From assembly GCA_025362575.1 (NCBI GenBank), contig JANYIQ010000275.1:1-35219 (forward strand): DNA of 35,219 nucleotides, given 5' to 3'. Under the pieces are notes generated by a model. The model did no database searches. It saw only the letters and a program-made list of their open reading frames with translations, and was not told the origin of the DNA. The stretch comes from Bacteroidia bacterium. Its GTDB lineage: Bacteria > Bacteroidota > Bacteroidia > B-17B0 > Aurantibacillaceae. Below are positions 9,228 to 17,208 of the stretch, piece after piece; positions within the stretch are counted from its first letter, which is position 1, and every line of letters begins with the position of its first letter. The translations under genes and the position numbers were made by a program.

Positions 9228-9857
9228 ATGAAAAAGTATGTAATTCTCATATTTGTTTCGCTTTTACTGAGCACATGCACTTATGATATTTATTCACCCA
9301 ACGCGTGTTTCAACGAAGATGTGCTACCTATATTTATATCAAATTGTACTTATAGTGGCTGCCACAATGCAAAGGATAAAGAGTCTGGTTATAATTTAAC
9401 CAACTATGACGGGATCATGAAAGGAATATCGCCTAAGCATCCGTTGCAAAGTGAGTTGTATAATGTGATAAGAGGCAGTAATCCGTCTATGCCACCAAGC
9501 CCTTATTCGAAACTGAGCGATAAAGATTTGAACACTATAAAGGACTGGATTAAAATGGGTGCACGTAACACTTCGAATTGCAAAATATGCGACACAACGA
9601 GTTTTACTTACAATAGCAGAGTAAAAATAGTATTGCAATCCTGGTGTGTAGGATGTCATAGTTCCGGTAATGCAGGTGGAGGCTATGATCTGTCGGATTA
9701 CAACGGTGTGGTAGCCGCAATTACGAATAATAGATTTCTTGGAAGTATTAAGCATCAATCCGGTTTTTCAGCAATGCCAAAAAATTCGAATCAACTTTCT
9801 CAGTGCGACCTCACTGCTATTGAAAAATGGGTCGCTTCAGGTTACCCTAACAACTAG
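9228..9857 (+). CDS. Lipoprotein with two haem c motifs, one of unusual CX4CH type
   Basis: The 209-residue protein has a short signal ending LLLSTCTYD, a lipobox-like site with Thr before Cys17. Two haem-attachment motifs are visible: CTYSGCH near residues 40-46, which has four residues between the cysteines, and CVGCH near 140-144, the normal CXXCH. Each is followed by a similar pattern (GYNLTNYDGIMKGI and GYDLSDYNGVVAAI). A MPPS or AMPKNS segment then gives a possible Met ligand, and a WIKMGA or WVASGY ending closes the unit. So the protein is an internal duplication of a small c-type cytochrome domain. In Bacteroidota this domain type is common in surface or periplasmic lipoproteins of unclear function. 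It ends the plus-strand metal operon, and its last four bases (CTAG) are shared with the stop of the convergent stress-protein gene. Confidence 0.85.
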   Translation: MKKYVILIFVSLLLSTCTYDIYSPNACFNEDVLPIFISNCTYSGCHNAKDKESGYNLTNYDGIMKGISPKHPLQSELYNVIRGSNPSMPPSPYSKLSDKDLNTIKDWIKMGARNTSNCKICDTTSFTYNSRVKIVLQSWCVGCHSSGNAGGGYDLSDYNGVVAAITNNRFLGSIKHQSGFSAMPKNSNQLSQCDLTAIEKWVASGYPNN

Positions 9858-10672
9858 TGTATCGCCAAAATCGGCAATTTAGAATGAAAGGCAAGTTTTC
9901 TAGTTACACTTTTAGTGAAAACGTTTTGCAATATATTATGCTTTTTAGGATTTATCAGAATAAGGTCAGTTTCAAAAGCATTAAAATAATCCTGTAAAGC
10001 TTCGCCTGCATCCTCATCATTAATGATTATCGTATTATGCTCAATGCCTTTTAATTTTTCTTCAACATAGTTTATGGTTTCCGATTTAGCAACACTCATT
10101 TCGCGATCCACTTCTACGTGAACAATTTCCAATTGAGCATCAAAGATCTTACTGAAATATTTTGCTGAATAGGCAAGGCTTGTATTTTCTGTTTTATTCA
10201 GATCACATGCAAATGAGATCTTATGAACGCGATGGTATTTGGCATCAACCGGAATGATAAATACCGGCATTTCGAAATTGCGGGCAGCTCTCAAAGCATT
10301 ACTTCCTATCAGATGCTCTTTTATTCCGGTAGCTTCGCCTGTCATACCCATCACAACAAGATCGGCTTTATATTTTTTGGCTTCCTCATGTATCACATCG
10401 TATGAAAAGCCCATAGCGGTGAAAGTTTCTACTTCGAGCCCCGGATGTTTTTTTAGTAATTTCGATTTTAGATCGGCAAGTCCTGCTTCAGCTATCGCAA
10501 CTGTTTCTTTTGCTGCTTCAAGTGAAATGCCTGTATCGTAAACCGTAGGAGGCATGGCATGTGCGTTAACCAAAACCAACCTGGCACAAAAGAATTTTGC
10601 CAGCTCAGCACCATATTCAGCGGCATTATTGGCAGGTGCCGAAAAATCCGTTGCAATTAAAATTGTTTCCAT
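9854..10672 (-). CDS. Universal stress protein with two UspA domains
   Basis: The 272 residues make two Usp domains. The first starts METILIATDFSAPANNAAEYG and ends with an ATP-binding type loop, MGMTGEATGIKEHLIGSN, near 109-126. The second starts KISFACDLNKTENTSLAYS at about 152 and lacks the G-x-x-G...GS loop (it reads INPKKHNILQNVF instead). The pattern is that of tandem Usp proteins in which only the first half binds nucleotide. Usp proteins are soluble and usually rise in energy or oxygen limitation. The gene has its own promoter with two CRP/FNR-type sites, like the cbb3 operon, so control by oxygen or energy state is likely. It is convergent with the cytochrome-like lipoprotein gene and overlaps it by four bases. 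Confidence 0.93.
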   Translation of the reverse strand: METILIATDFSAPANNAAEYGAELAKFFCARLVLVNAHAMPPTVYDTGISLEAAKETVAIAEAGLADLKSKLLKKHPGLEVETFTAMGFSYDVIHEEAKKYKADLVVMGMTGEATGIKEHLIGSNALRAARNFEMPVFIIPVDAKYHRVHKISFACDLNKTENTSLAYSAKYFSKIFDAQLEIVHVEVDREMSVAKSETINYVEEKLKGIEHNTIIINDEDAGEALQDYFNAFETDLILINPKKHNILQNVFTKSVTRKLAFHSKLPILAIH

Positions 10673-10703
10673 AATTTTTGAGATAAATGCTTACTTAATA
10701 CCT

Positions 10704-10768
10704 CAAAAATAGTGTTGAATAAAAATGAACGGCATGACCATACTCATTTGTTTCTATGACTTTAGTCA
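10704..10768 (-). promoter_or_regulatory. Predicted promoter of the first Usp gene with two CRP/FNR-type sites
   Basis: On the minus strand the -7 element TATTTTTG (10711-10704) matches TAnnTTTG fully and predicts a start at 10699. The palindrome TGACCATACTCA (10735-10746, centre 10740.5) is at -41.5. A second, perfect copy TGACTTTAGTCA (10757-10768, centre 10762.5) is at -63.5. The upper site overlaps the stop codon of the CstB-like gene. Confidence 0.7.
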
Positions 10769-12123
10769 AGCATCATAGCATAAGCATTGATGCCTCCCTT
10801 AAGATTTAAAACATGCTTAATGCCATGCTTTTTGAGCATGCTGATGGCAACCATTGATCGGTAACCGCCTGCGCAGTATACGAGATATTGCTTATCATCA
10901 TCAAGTGTATCCAGACCTTTATTTATGGTATTTAAAGGCATGATTATTGATTTCCTGATCTTAGTTTTACTATGCTCTTCTGGTTTTCTAACGTCAATGA
11001 TTGTGAAATGAGGATCTAAGCGATACCTGTCAATTTCATCATATTCGATCGATCTGATCTTATCAAGTTCTTTTCCTGACTTCTTCCATTCCTCAATTCC
11101 ATTATTAAGATAGCCTTTTACATTATCATAACCAATGCGGGCTAATCTTACTATGCATTCTTTTTCCTTACCGGATTCTGCAATTAGTATAATGGGAGTA
11201 TTAAATTCAATGAGTGTTCCTGCCCAAACAGCAAAATCACCGTTCAATCCAATGTTTATGGAGCCGGTGATGTATCCGTTTCCAAAATCATCGGCAGACC
11301 TTGCATCCAGAATTAATGCTTTGTTGTCGATCTCGTTTTCAAATTCCTTAACAGTTAGAGCTTTGAATTCTCTGTTCATCAGTGTTTCATAACTATCGTA
11401 ACCTTTCACGTTGATGCTTGCATCCTTGAAAAAATAGGCGGGCGGAATAGGCAGACCCTCAGTTAATGTACGAATGAATTGCTGCTTGTTACTGCTAAGA
11501 AGCGCATAGTTTTGTTTTTTCTGTTCTCCAATTGTTGAAACAGTTTCCTTACCAATGTTTTTACCACAAGCAGATCCTGCGCCATGCCCAGGATAAACGA
11601 TAATGTCATCAGCGAGCACTTTAATTTTTTTCTGCAAAGAATCGTAAAGCATGCCGGCTAATTCTTCCTTGCTTAAATTTCCACTCAGCAAATCCGGGCG
11701 ACCCACATCTCCAATAAACAATGTATCTCCTGTAAATACAGCTTTCGCAACTTTGTTCTCATCAAATAATAAAAAACTCGATGATTCAATGGTGTGACCG
11801 GGAGTATGAAGTACTTTGATCTTTATCTTCCCAAGAGTGAATTCTTCATTATCAATTGCAATCAGTGCAAGATAATCTGGTTTGGCATTGGGACCATAAA
11901 CAATGACTGCGCCGGTAAGTTTTGATATTTCAAGATGACCTGAAACAAAATCTGCATGAAAATGCGTTTCAAAAACATATTTTATTTTTGCATTTCTCTG
12001 ACGAGCCAGATCAAGATAGGGTTGCGGCTCGCGCAAGGGATCAATGATCAGAGCTTCTCCTTCTGATTCTACGTAGTAAGCGGCCTGTGCAAGGCAATTG
12101 GTGTAAAGTTGTTGTATATACAT
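10762..12123 (-). CDS. CstB-like persulfide dioxygenase with pseudo-rhodanese and rhodanese domains
   Basis: The 453-residue protein has three domains. Residues 1 to about 240 are a metallo-beta-lactamase fold of the ETHE1/persulfide dioxygenase type, with metal ligands H54, H56, D58 (THFHAD), H110 (TPGH), D133 (TGD) and H180 (YPGHGAG). Residues about 255-345 form a rhodanese fold without a catalytic Cys (loop IAESGKEKE), and 365-453 form an active one with C417 in CAGGYRS. This order, dioxygenase then dead then live rhodanese, is that of Staphylococcus CstB, which oxidises persulfide and forms thiosulfate. The protein is expected in the cytoplasm, clearing sulfide or persulfide that would poison the terminal oxidase. 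It is the last gene of the hmgA operon, 11 bases after an unknown membrane protein. BlhA-like function is less likely because of the double rhodanese. Confidence 0.88.
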   Translation of the reverse strand: MYIQQLYTNCLAQAAYYVESEGEALIIDPLREPQPYLDLARQRNAKIKYVFETHFHADFVSGHLEISKLTGAVIVYGPNAKPDYLALIAIDNEEFTLGKIKIKVLHTPGHTIESSSFLLFDENKVAKAVFTGDTLFIGDVGRPDLLSGNLSKEELAGMLYDSLQKKIKVLADDIIVYPGHGAGSACGKNIGKETVSTIGEQKKQNYALLSSNKQQFIRTLTEGLPIPPAYFFKDASINVKGYDSYETLMNREFKALTVKEFENEIDNKALILDARSADDFGNGYITGSINIGLNGDFAVWAGTLIEFNTPIILIAESGKEKECIVRLARIGYDNVKGYLNNGIEEWKKSGKELDKIRSIEYDEIDRYRLDPHFTIIDVRKPEEHSKTKIRKSIIMPLNTINKGLDTLDDDKQYLVYCAGGYRSMVAISMLKKHGIKHVLNLKGGINAYAMMLD

Positions 12124-12134
12124 AGTTTTAAGAT

Positions 12135-13154
12135 TTAAGACGTTTTTTTATCATTCAGGATCATTTTTTTGTCTGAGGAGTTAAATAATTCAGTTATTAT
12201 TCCTTTTATGGAAATGATGTTTAGTGGCAACTCAAGAAGTACATGCAAAAAACTCAGAAAGAACAGGCATTGAAACCCAAGATTGTAATCGTATGAATAA
12301 GCAATTACGGAAAGGATCCAAAGTAGAAGTACAATTGCCAATCGCCTTTTGGGAACCTTGTGCCATTGTATCACTTCAGTTTTTGAGAACCAGTTCAGAT
12401 AATGGTAAGTATATGCAAAAGCAATGAACCGCATTAAAAGTATCCCGGATTTTGAAAAATAGATCCCCTGCGTAATTGCATTCGGATTTGATATATCAAC
12501 ATTTGTAAATTGTTTCAGAGAGAAAAAGTTGATGCCCTCGAAACTTTTATAGGCATTTAAACTGTAATTAGAGATCGCATACGATGAATAGCCCGAAAAG
12601 ATCGTGATGAGTAACGCGGGAACCAAAAGCATTGTCCAGAACGAAATGTATCCGCTTTTGCTGTTTGTTTTTAAAGCGCCGTATAGTACGAACAAGGCAG
12701 TAAAAAGAAAAACATGAATGAGCGTTGGTAAAAACACCGACAACACGAGATATAAGCTCCCTGAGAACTTCAACGTAAGAAGCGCCAATACAAATGCCAG
12801 TATTCTGTAAAGAGGATTTTTTAAGAACACAAAAATAACGGATGAAACTACCGCCAGATACATGAACCGGTTTATGTCGAGATTACTGAATCCTGTTTTG
12901 AAATTCATCAGGCTTCCAATTACCGGTAAGGCGATCAGCGCTGATAATACCACCAGTACGAAATAGTCGTTTTTTTTCTTTGTGTAGTACTGTTTATTAT
13001 GCAACCAGCTTATCTCGGTTAAATAATGCAAAGGACCAAGGATGGCGTACGCTATCAGGAATAATTCGAACGGAAATAAGATAGCTGCTGCGGTACTGAT
13101 AAAGATCAAAGCAACGTTCGCGTAGTTTATCTTGTCGAGTCGGTTGAGTTCCAT
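12135..13154 (-). CDS. Polytopic membrane protein of unknown function
   Basis: I do not recognise a named family. The 339 residues contain about eight to ten hydrophobic segments over the whole length, with a positively charged loop near 53-62 (KQYYTKKKND). Two motifs stand out: AILGPLHYLTEISWLH at about 37-52, at the end of the first helices, and YTYHYLNWFSKTEVIQWHK near 246-264. Both combine His with aromatic residues and could bind a metal, haem or lipid. The start lies two bases from the hppD stop and the end 11 bases from the CstB-like start, so it is co-transcribed with tyrosine breakdown and sulfur oxidation genes. A role in transport or in quinone or carotenoid-like lipid chemistry is possible but unsupported. 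The His-aromatic motif in helix one recalls integral-membrane oxygenases only vaguely. Confidence 0.8.
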   Translation of the reverse strand: MELNRLDKINYANVALIFISTAAAILFPFELFLIAYAILGPLHYLTEISWLHNKQYYTKKKNDYFVLVVLSALIALPVIGSLMNFKTGFSNLDINRFMYLAVVSSVIFVFLKNPLYRILAFVLALLTLKFSGSLYLVLSVFLPTLIHVFLFTALFVLYGALKTNSKSGYISFWTMLLVPALLITIFSGYSSYAISNYSLNAYKSFEGINFFSLKQFTNVDISNPNAITQGIYFSKSGILLMRFIAFAYTYHYLNWFSKTEVIQWHKVPKRRLAIVLLLWILSVIAYSYDYNLGFQCLFFLSFLHVLLELPLNIISIKGIITELFNSSDKKMILNDKKTS

Positions 13155-13156
13155 AA

Positions 13157-14314
13157 CTATAAGGTTCCTCGGCGTTCCTGCTCTGCTTCTATACTTTCAA
13201 ATAGGGCCTGAAAATTTCCTTTGCCAAACGATTTAGCACCTTTGCGCTGAATGATCTCAAAGAACAAAGTAGGGCGATCTTCGATCGGCTTAGTGAATAT
13301 CTGTAAAAGGTAACCCTCTTCATCACGATCTACCATTATACCCCATTTTTTTAATTCATTAAGGTCTTCTTCAATGATTCCAACGCGATCTCTTACGGTG
13401 TCGTAATATTTGCCGGGCACGTATAAAAATTCAACTCCGCGCTTACGCATTTCCGAAACGGTAAATACTATGTCATCCGTAGCTACCGCTATGTGCTGGC
13501 AACCCGGCCCATGATAAAAATCCAGATATTCTTCTACCTGTGATTTCTTTTTGCCTTTTGCAGGCTCATTAATTGGAAACTTAATTCTTCCGTTTCCACT
13601 GGTCATAACCTTGCTCATAAGTGCAGTATATTCGGTGGAAATGTCTTTATCATCGAACGTTACCAGATTAGCAAAACCCATTACTTCTTCATAAAACTTC
13701 GACCACCTGTTCATGGCACCTAATTCTACATTCCCAACCATGTGATCAATGTATTTTAATCCTGTTGGAGTTGGTTTATATTCTGTTTCCCATTTTTCAA
13801 AACCGGGAAGAAATAATCCATTGTAATTTTTACGTTCTACAAATAAATGTATGGTCTCGCCATAAGTATGAATTCCTGAAGTAACCACTTCTCCATGCTC
13901 ATCCTTATCTGCCTTTGGCTTCATGTAAGATCTTGCTCCACGTTTGATAGTTTGCTCATATGCATCAGTAGCATCATCTACCCATAACGCAATTACTTTT
14001 ACACCATCACCGTGATTTCTGATATGGTGCGAAATGTCGCTCTCCGGATTAAAAGGAGATGTTAATACCAGACGAATTTTATCCTGCTGTAAAACATAGG
14101 AGCAGCGGTCGCGTACACCTGTCTCTAAGCCGCAATAAGCTAATTCCTGAAAACCAAAAGCGGTTTTATAGTAATGTGCAGCCTGTTTCGCGTTACCAAC
14201 ATATAGCTCTACATAATCTGTACCGTTGATCGGCAAAAAGTCTTTTGCTTTTTCGAAGATCTTTTCACCTGAATAATTGAAATTTTTTACTTCTGTTAGA
14301 TTTTTCGTTTCCAT
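13157..14314 (-). CDS. hppD: 4-Hydroxyphenylpyruvate dioxygenase
   Basis: The enzyme converts 4-hydroxyphenylpyruvate and O2 to homogentisate and CO2 in the breakdown of tyrosine and phenylalanine. The 385 residues show the two-half vicinal-oxygen-chelate fold. The Fe(II) ligands appear as H191 (KYIDHMVGN), H274 (GCQHIAVATDD) and E353 (FFEIIQRKG). The C-terminal signature with F and G near the end (SFGKGNFQALFESIE) is complete, and the length is usual. It lies 11 bases after hmgA, whose product uses homogentisate, and the two are clearly one operon. Both enzymes use molecular oxygen, which is notable because the operon promoter has the same activator site as the low-oxygen cbb3 genes. The enzyme is soluble and cytoplasmic. 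Confidence 0.97.
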   Translation of the reverse strand: METKNLTEVKNFNYSGEKIFEKAKDFLPINGTDYVELYVGNAKQAAHYYKTAFGFQELAYCGLETGVRDRCSYVLQQDKIRLVLTSPFNPESDISHHIRNHGDGVKVIALWVDDATDAYEQTIKRGARSYMKPKADKDEHGEVVTSGIHTYGETIHLFVERKNYNGLFLPGFEKWETEYKPTPTGLKYIDHMVGNVELGAMNRWSKFYEEVMGFANLVTFDDKDISTEYTALMSKVMTSGNGRIKFPINEPAKGKKKSQVEEYLDFYHGPGCQHIAVATDDIVFTVSEMRKRGVEFLYVPGKYYDTVRDRVGIIEEDLNELKKWGIMVDRDEEGYLLQIFTKPIEDRPTLFFEIIQRKGAKSFGKGNFQALFESIEAEQERRGTL

Positions 14315-14325
14315 AGCTTAAGTTT

Positions 14326-15501
14326 TTAGTGTGCCATTTCAGGATTACTCATCCATGACTTATAATAATCTTTTACTTCACATTTCAAGGCTTCTGCAGT
14401 GATCTTAACAGGGTTGAAAGGATCGATCATTACCGCAAGTTCATTGGTTTCTTTTTTTCCAATACTTCTTTCAATTGCTCCGGGATGCGGTCCGTGCGGA
14501 ATGCCACCGGGATGTAAAGTAAACTGTCCTTGTTTGATATTATTCCTGCTCATGAAATCTCCTTCTACGTAATACAGTATTTCATCTGAGTCAATATTAC
14601 TGTGATGATAAGGTGCAGGAATCGCATCGGGATGATAATCGTAAAGTCTTGGAACAAATGAACAGATCACAAAATTTCGCGCTTCAAACTGCTGATGTAT
14701 TGTTGGCGGCATGTGAACGCGACCTGTAATTGGTTCGAAATTGAAGATAGAGAATGCAAAAGGATAATTGTATCCATCCCATCCAACAACATCGAATGGA
14801 TGTGTTTCGTAAGTGTAAGGATAAATTAAACCGCGCTTCTTGATCATGATCTTAAATGATCCTGTTTGATCAAAAGTTTCAAGCGAATGCGGTAATTTTA
14901 TATCTCTCTCGCAAAATGGTGAATGTTCAAGCATCTGACCAAACTCGTTGCGGTAGCGTTTTGGTGTTCTTATCGGACTGCTTGACTCAATGAACATTAT
15001 TTTATTCTCAGAAGTTTCAAATTTTAATTGATAAACTGTTCCTCTTGGAATTAGAACGTAATCCCCATATTCAAAATCTACAGAGCCATACATGGTCTTG
15101 CAAACTCCATTTCCTTTGTGAATGAATAGTAGTTCATCTGCATCTGCATTTTTGAAGAAATAATCTTCCATCGACTTCTGAGGTGCCGCCATTCCGATCT
15201 GAAGATCGTCGTTAAAGAAAAAAACTTTTCTGCTCATCAGATAATCGGCTTCCGGTTCAACATCCAAACCTAAAAAACTGAGGGCTTTCATGTTTTCTTC
15301 TAAAGCAGCTTCAGGTTTTGCCCAATGCGGCTTACCCAGATCTTTTACCATGGTAGGTGGATGCAAATGGTAAACTAATGATGATGTGCTTGCAAAACCC
15401 TCGGTTCCTACAAGTTCTTCGTGGTATAGCTCACCGTTACTTTGTCTGAAAACAACGTGGCGTTTGTGAGGTACTTTACCGTGATGCTGATAGATTGGCA
15501 T
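14326..15501 (-). CDS. hmgA: Homogentisate 1,2-dioxygenase
   Basis: The enzyme cleaves the homogentisate ring with O2 to maleylacetoacetate. The 391-residue protein starts MPIYQHHGKVPHKRH. It carries the metal-binding region PAPYHHSNIDSDEILYYVEG (about 295-314), with H299 or H300 and E307 as likely iron ligands, and HPGGIPHGPHPGA (330-342) with H336. The length is near the bacterial form, shorter than the human enzyme of about 445 residues. It is the first gene of an operon with hppD, an unknown membrane protein and a CstB-like enzyme. The next steps (maleylacetoacetate isomerase, fumarylacetoacetase) are not in the window. Its promoter at 15520-15562 carries a perfect TGAC-N4-GTCA palindrome at -41.5, so control by a CRP/FNR-family protein is likely. 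The untranslated leader would be 14 bases. Confidence 0.97.
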   Translation of the reverse strand: MPIYQHHGKVPHKRHVVFRQSNGELYHEELVGTEGFASTSSLVYHLHPPTMVKDLGKPHWAKPEAALEENMKALSFLGLDVEPEADYLMSRKVFFFNDDLQIGMAAPQKSMEDYFFKNADADELLFIHKGNGVCKTMYGSVDFEYGDYVLIPRGTVYQLKFETSENKIMFIESSSPIRTPKRYRNEFGQMLEHSPFCERDIKLPHSLETFDQTGSFKIMIKKRGLIYPYTYETHPFDVVGWDGYNYPFAFSIFNFEPITGRVHMPPTIHQQFEARNFVICSFVPRLYDYHPDAIPAPYHHSNIDSDEILYYVEGDFMSRNNIKQGQFTLHPGGIPHGPHPGAIERSIGKKETNELAVMIDPFNPVKITAEALKCEVKDYYKSWMSNPEMAH

Positions 15502-15519
15502 AATTTAGATTTTATATTA

Positions 15520-15562
15520 CAAAGTAATAGAAAAGCTATGCCGGCAGCAATGACTTATGTCA
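15520..15562 (-). promoter_or_regulatory. Predicted promoter of the hmgA operon with a CRP/FNR-type site
   Basis: On the minus strand TTACTTTG (15527-15520) matches TAnnTTTG in 7 of 8 positions, giving a start at 15515. The perfect palindrome TGACTTATGTCA (15551-15562, centre 15556.5) is at -41.5. A degenerate copy, TGATATTGCGCA (15574-15585), is 23 bp further up and only its left half fits. Confidence 0.65.
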
Positions 15563-15586
15563 GACCAAATATATGATATTGCGCAG

Positions 15587-16021
15587 TTATTGCACCTTGT
15601 AAAGGTTGATCCTGCCTAGGAGCTCATCCTTGGTGAGGAAAGCATTGTGGTCCCAGACCTTTTTTCCGTCTTTGTAGATCATGAAAAGGGGAAGCGCATT
15701 GATCTCAAAATGTATGGCAATTTTCGGATTTTCATCTACATCCAATTCAAGGATCTCAACAACTTTACTTTGTTCTTTTTCTATCTGATCAATGATAGGC
15801 TTTAATTTTATGCAGGGAACACACCAATCGGCATGGAAATATACCAATACAATTTTTTCTTTAGTGCTTACTTTTTTCGTAAAGGCTTCAACGCTTAAGC
15901 CCTCGTCTTGCTGAGGAACTGTTTTGTTAATTGGTGATTCGGAACTGCTTTTTGCAAAAAAATAAAATGTGCCTCCAAATAAAAGGAAGGCAATTAATGT
16001 TATGCTGAGTTTTGTATTCAT
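15587..16021 (-). CDS. Membrane-anchored thioredoxin-like protein
   Basis: The 144 residues begin with a signal anchor (KLSITLIAFLLFGGTFYFF, about 4-22). A polar linker leads into a thioredoxin fold with the active site WCVPC near residues 68-72 (VYFHADWCVPCIKLKP) and a cis-Pro region NALPLFMIYKDGKKVW. The fold resembles the C-terminal domain of DsbD and other periplasmic thioredoxins that reduce cytochrome c or transfer electrons to periplasmic dithiols. It is probably in the periplasm, tethered to the inner membrane. A role in cytochrome c maturation would suit the nearby cbb3 genes but is inference. It stands alone between paaC and the hmgA promoter with its own -7 element, and no CRP/FNR-type site is seen. 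Confidence 0.88.
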   Translation of the reverse strand: MNTKLSITLIAFLLFGGTFYFFAKSSSESPINKTVPQQDEGLSVEAFTKKVSTKEKIVLVYFHADWCVPCIKLKPIIDQIEKEQSKVVEILELDVDENPKIAIHFEINALPLFMIYKDGKKVWDHNAFLTKDELLGRINLYKVQ

Positions 16022-16066
16022 TTATTAGTTATCAATTCACAAAAAATTAGGCCTATTCGAAATTAC

Positions 16067-16074
16067 CAAAAATA
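16067..16074 (-). promoter_or_regulatory. Predicted -7 element of the thioredoxin-like gene (TATTTTTG)
   Basis: On the minus strand TATTTTTG runs from 16074 to 16067 and matches TAnnTTTG fully, predicting a start near 16062 and a leader of about 40 bases. The -41.5 position (centre 16103.5) has no TGA-N6-TCA. The rest of the gap 16022-16136 is AT-rich and shows nothing I can name. Confidence 0.5.
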
Positions 16075-16136
16075 TCGTTTTTCTCAATTATTCTTACGAT
16101 AATAAGAAATGTTAATCCCAATAAAATTATCAGCAC

Positions 16137-16895
16137 TTACCACTTTGCATCGGGATAGGCTCTTTGCAGGTACTGCATTTCTGCGAGTATATGCCCCAAA
16201 TGCTCAGAGTGTACACCATTTATGCTGCCTGTTTGCATGTATGTATCTTTGGGAACGAATAGAGTTGCTTCATTCAGAACCGAATTAATGCAATCTCTCC
16301 ATTTTTTTTGTAATGGAATTGTATCAACTGCAATTCCCTGTGTCAGTAAATCCAGATCAATACCATTCATTTCAAATAGTTCTCCGGTATACATCCACAG
16401 ATCATTGATGGCTGATTGCATTCTGTCATGACTTTCTTTTGTCCCATCTCCAAGGCGAATGGTCCAATCGGAGGCGTGTTGTAAATGATACTTTACTTCT
16501 TTAATGGTTTTGCCGGCTATTGCCGAAAGTGTAGTATCTGCACTTTTTTCCAATTCCTGAAACAAGAAAAATTCAAAGGTTGAAATAAAAAGCTGGCGTG
16601 CGATAACGTGAGCAAAATCTTTGTTCGGCTGCTCTGTTAAAAGCAGATTGTAATAATTTTTTTCTTCTCTTCTGTAAGCCAGATCATCTTCACTGCGGTT
16701 TTTTCCTTCAATCTCTCCTGCATATTTTAAAAGTGCCTGCGCTCTTCCTAAAAGATCGAGCGCAATGTTTGTCAAAGCAAGATCCTCTTCAAGAATCGGA
16801 CCTTTGCTGCACAATTGTGACAGGCGGTGACTTAAGATCAAGGCATTATCGCCAAGTCGAAGTGTATATAAGTAAAGTTCTTCTTTCTTTGTCAT
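16137..16895 (-). CDS. paaC: Phenylacetyl-CoA epoxidase subunit PaaC
   Basis: The 252-residue protein matches PaaC in length and in sequence landmarks: LRLGDNALILSHRLSQLCSKGPILEEDLALTNIALDLLG, here given in parts as LGDNALILSHRLS and LTNIALDLLGRAQ. EEKNYYNLLLTEQPN and HLQHASDWTIRLGDGTKES follow. PaaC is the non-catalytic structural partner of PaaA in the ferritin-like di-iron epoxidase that acts on phenylacetyl-CoA with O2. The end EHLGHILAEMQYLQRAYPDAKW is the usual C-terminus. It follows paaB by 11 bases and closes the paaABC operon. The expected next genes paaD and paaE (iron-sulfur assembly and reductase) do not follow here; a thioredoxin-like gene with its own promoter does. The protein is soluble and cytoplasmic. 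Confidence 0.95.
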   Translation of the reverse strand: MTKKEELYLYTLRLGDNALILSHRLSQLCSKGPILEEDLALTNIALDLLGRAQALLKYAGEIEGKNRSEDDLAYRREEKNYYNLLLTEQPNKDFAHVIARQLFISTFEFFLFQELEKSADTTLSAIAGKTIKEVKYHLQHASDWTIRLGDGTKESHDRMQSAINDLWMYTGELFEMNGIDLDLLTQGIAVDTIPLQKKWRDCINSVLNEATLFVPKDTYMQTGSINGVHSEHLGHILAEMQYLQRAYPDAKW

Positions 16896-16906
16896 AATTC
16901 AAGTTG

Positions 16907-17200
16907 TTAAATATTTTTTGCTCCTTCAGGCATTATATAAAAAGTAGGGTGACGGTAAATTTTATCGTTTGACGGATCGAATAACATATCGTTATCGTCT
17001 GGGTTCGAAGCTTTGATCGCTTTTGAAGGTACCACCCAGATGCTCGTTCCTTCGCCCCTTCGGGTGTAAATGTCACGGGCATTCTGCATCGCCATTTTTA
17101 CATCGGAAGCATGAACACTTCCTGAATGAATATGAGGGAGCCCTGATTTACTTTGAATAAATACTTCCCAAAGGTCTAATTGATTATCTTCTGTTTTCAT
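16907..17200 (-). CDS. paaB: Phenylacetyl-CoA epoxidase subunit PaaB
   Basis: The 97-residue protein shows the PaaB pattern LWEVFIQSKSGLPHIHSGSVHA near the N-terminus (given as LWEVFIQSK and HIHSGSVHA). ARDIYTRRGEGTSIWVVPS, a conserved stretch of the family, comes next, and the protein ends YRHPTFYIMPEGAKNI. PaaB is a small subunit that bridges the PaaAC heterodimers into the larger complex and is needed for activity. The gene lies 8 bases after paaA and 11 bases before paaC. Normal length is 95 to 100 residues, so it is complete. Confidence 0.95.
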   Translation of the reverse strand: MKTEDNQLDLWEVFIQSKSGLPHIHSGSVHASDVKMAMQNARDIYTRRGEGTSIWVVPSKAIKASNPDDNDMLFDPSNDKIYRHPTFYIMPEGAKNI

Positions 17201-17208
17201 AATTTGGA

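Noticed and set aside
16098-16109. A TGA-N6-TCA site for the thioredoxin-like gene
   Set aside because: The -7 element at 16074-16067 is perfect but no palindrome lies at the -41.5 position.
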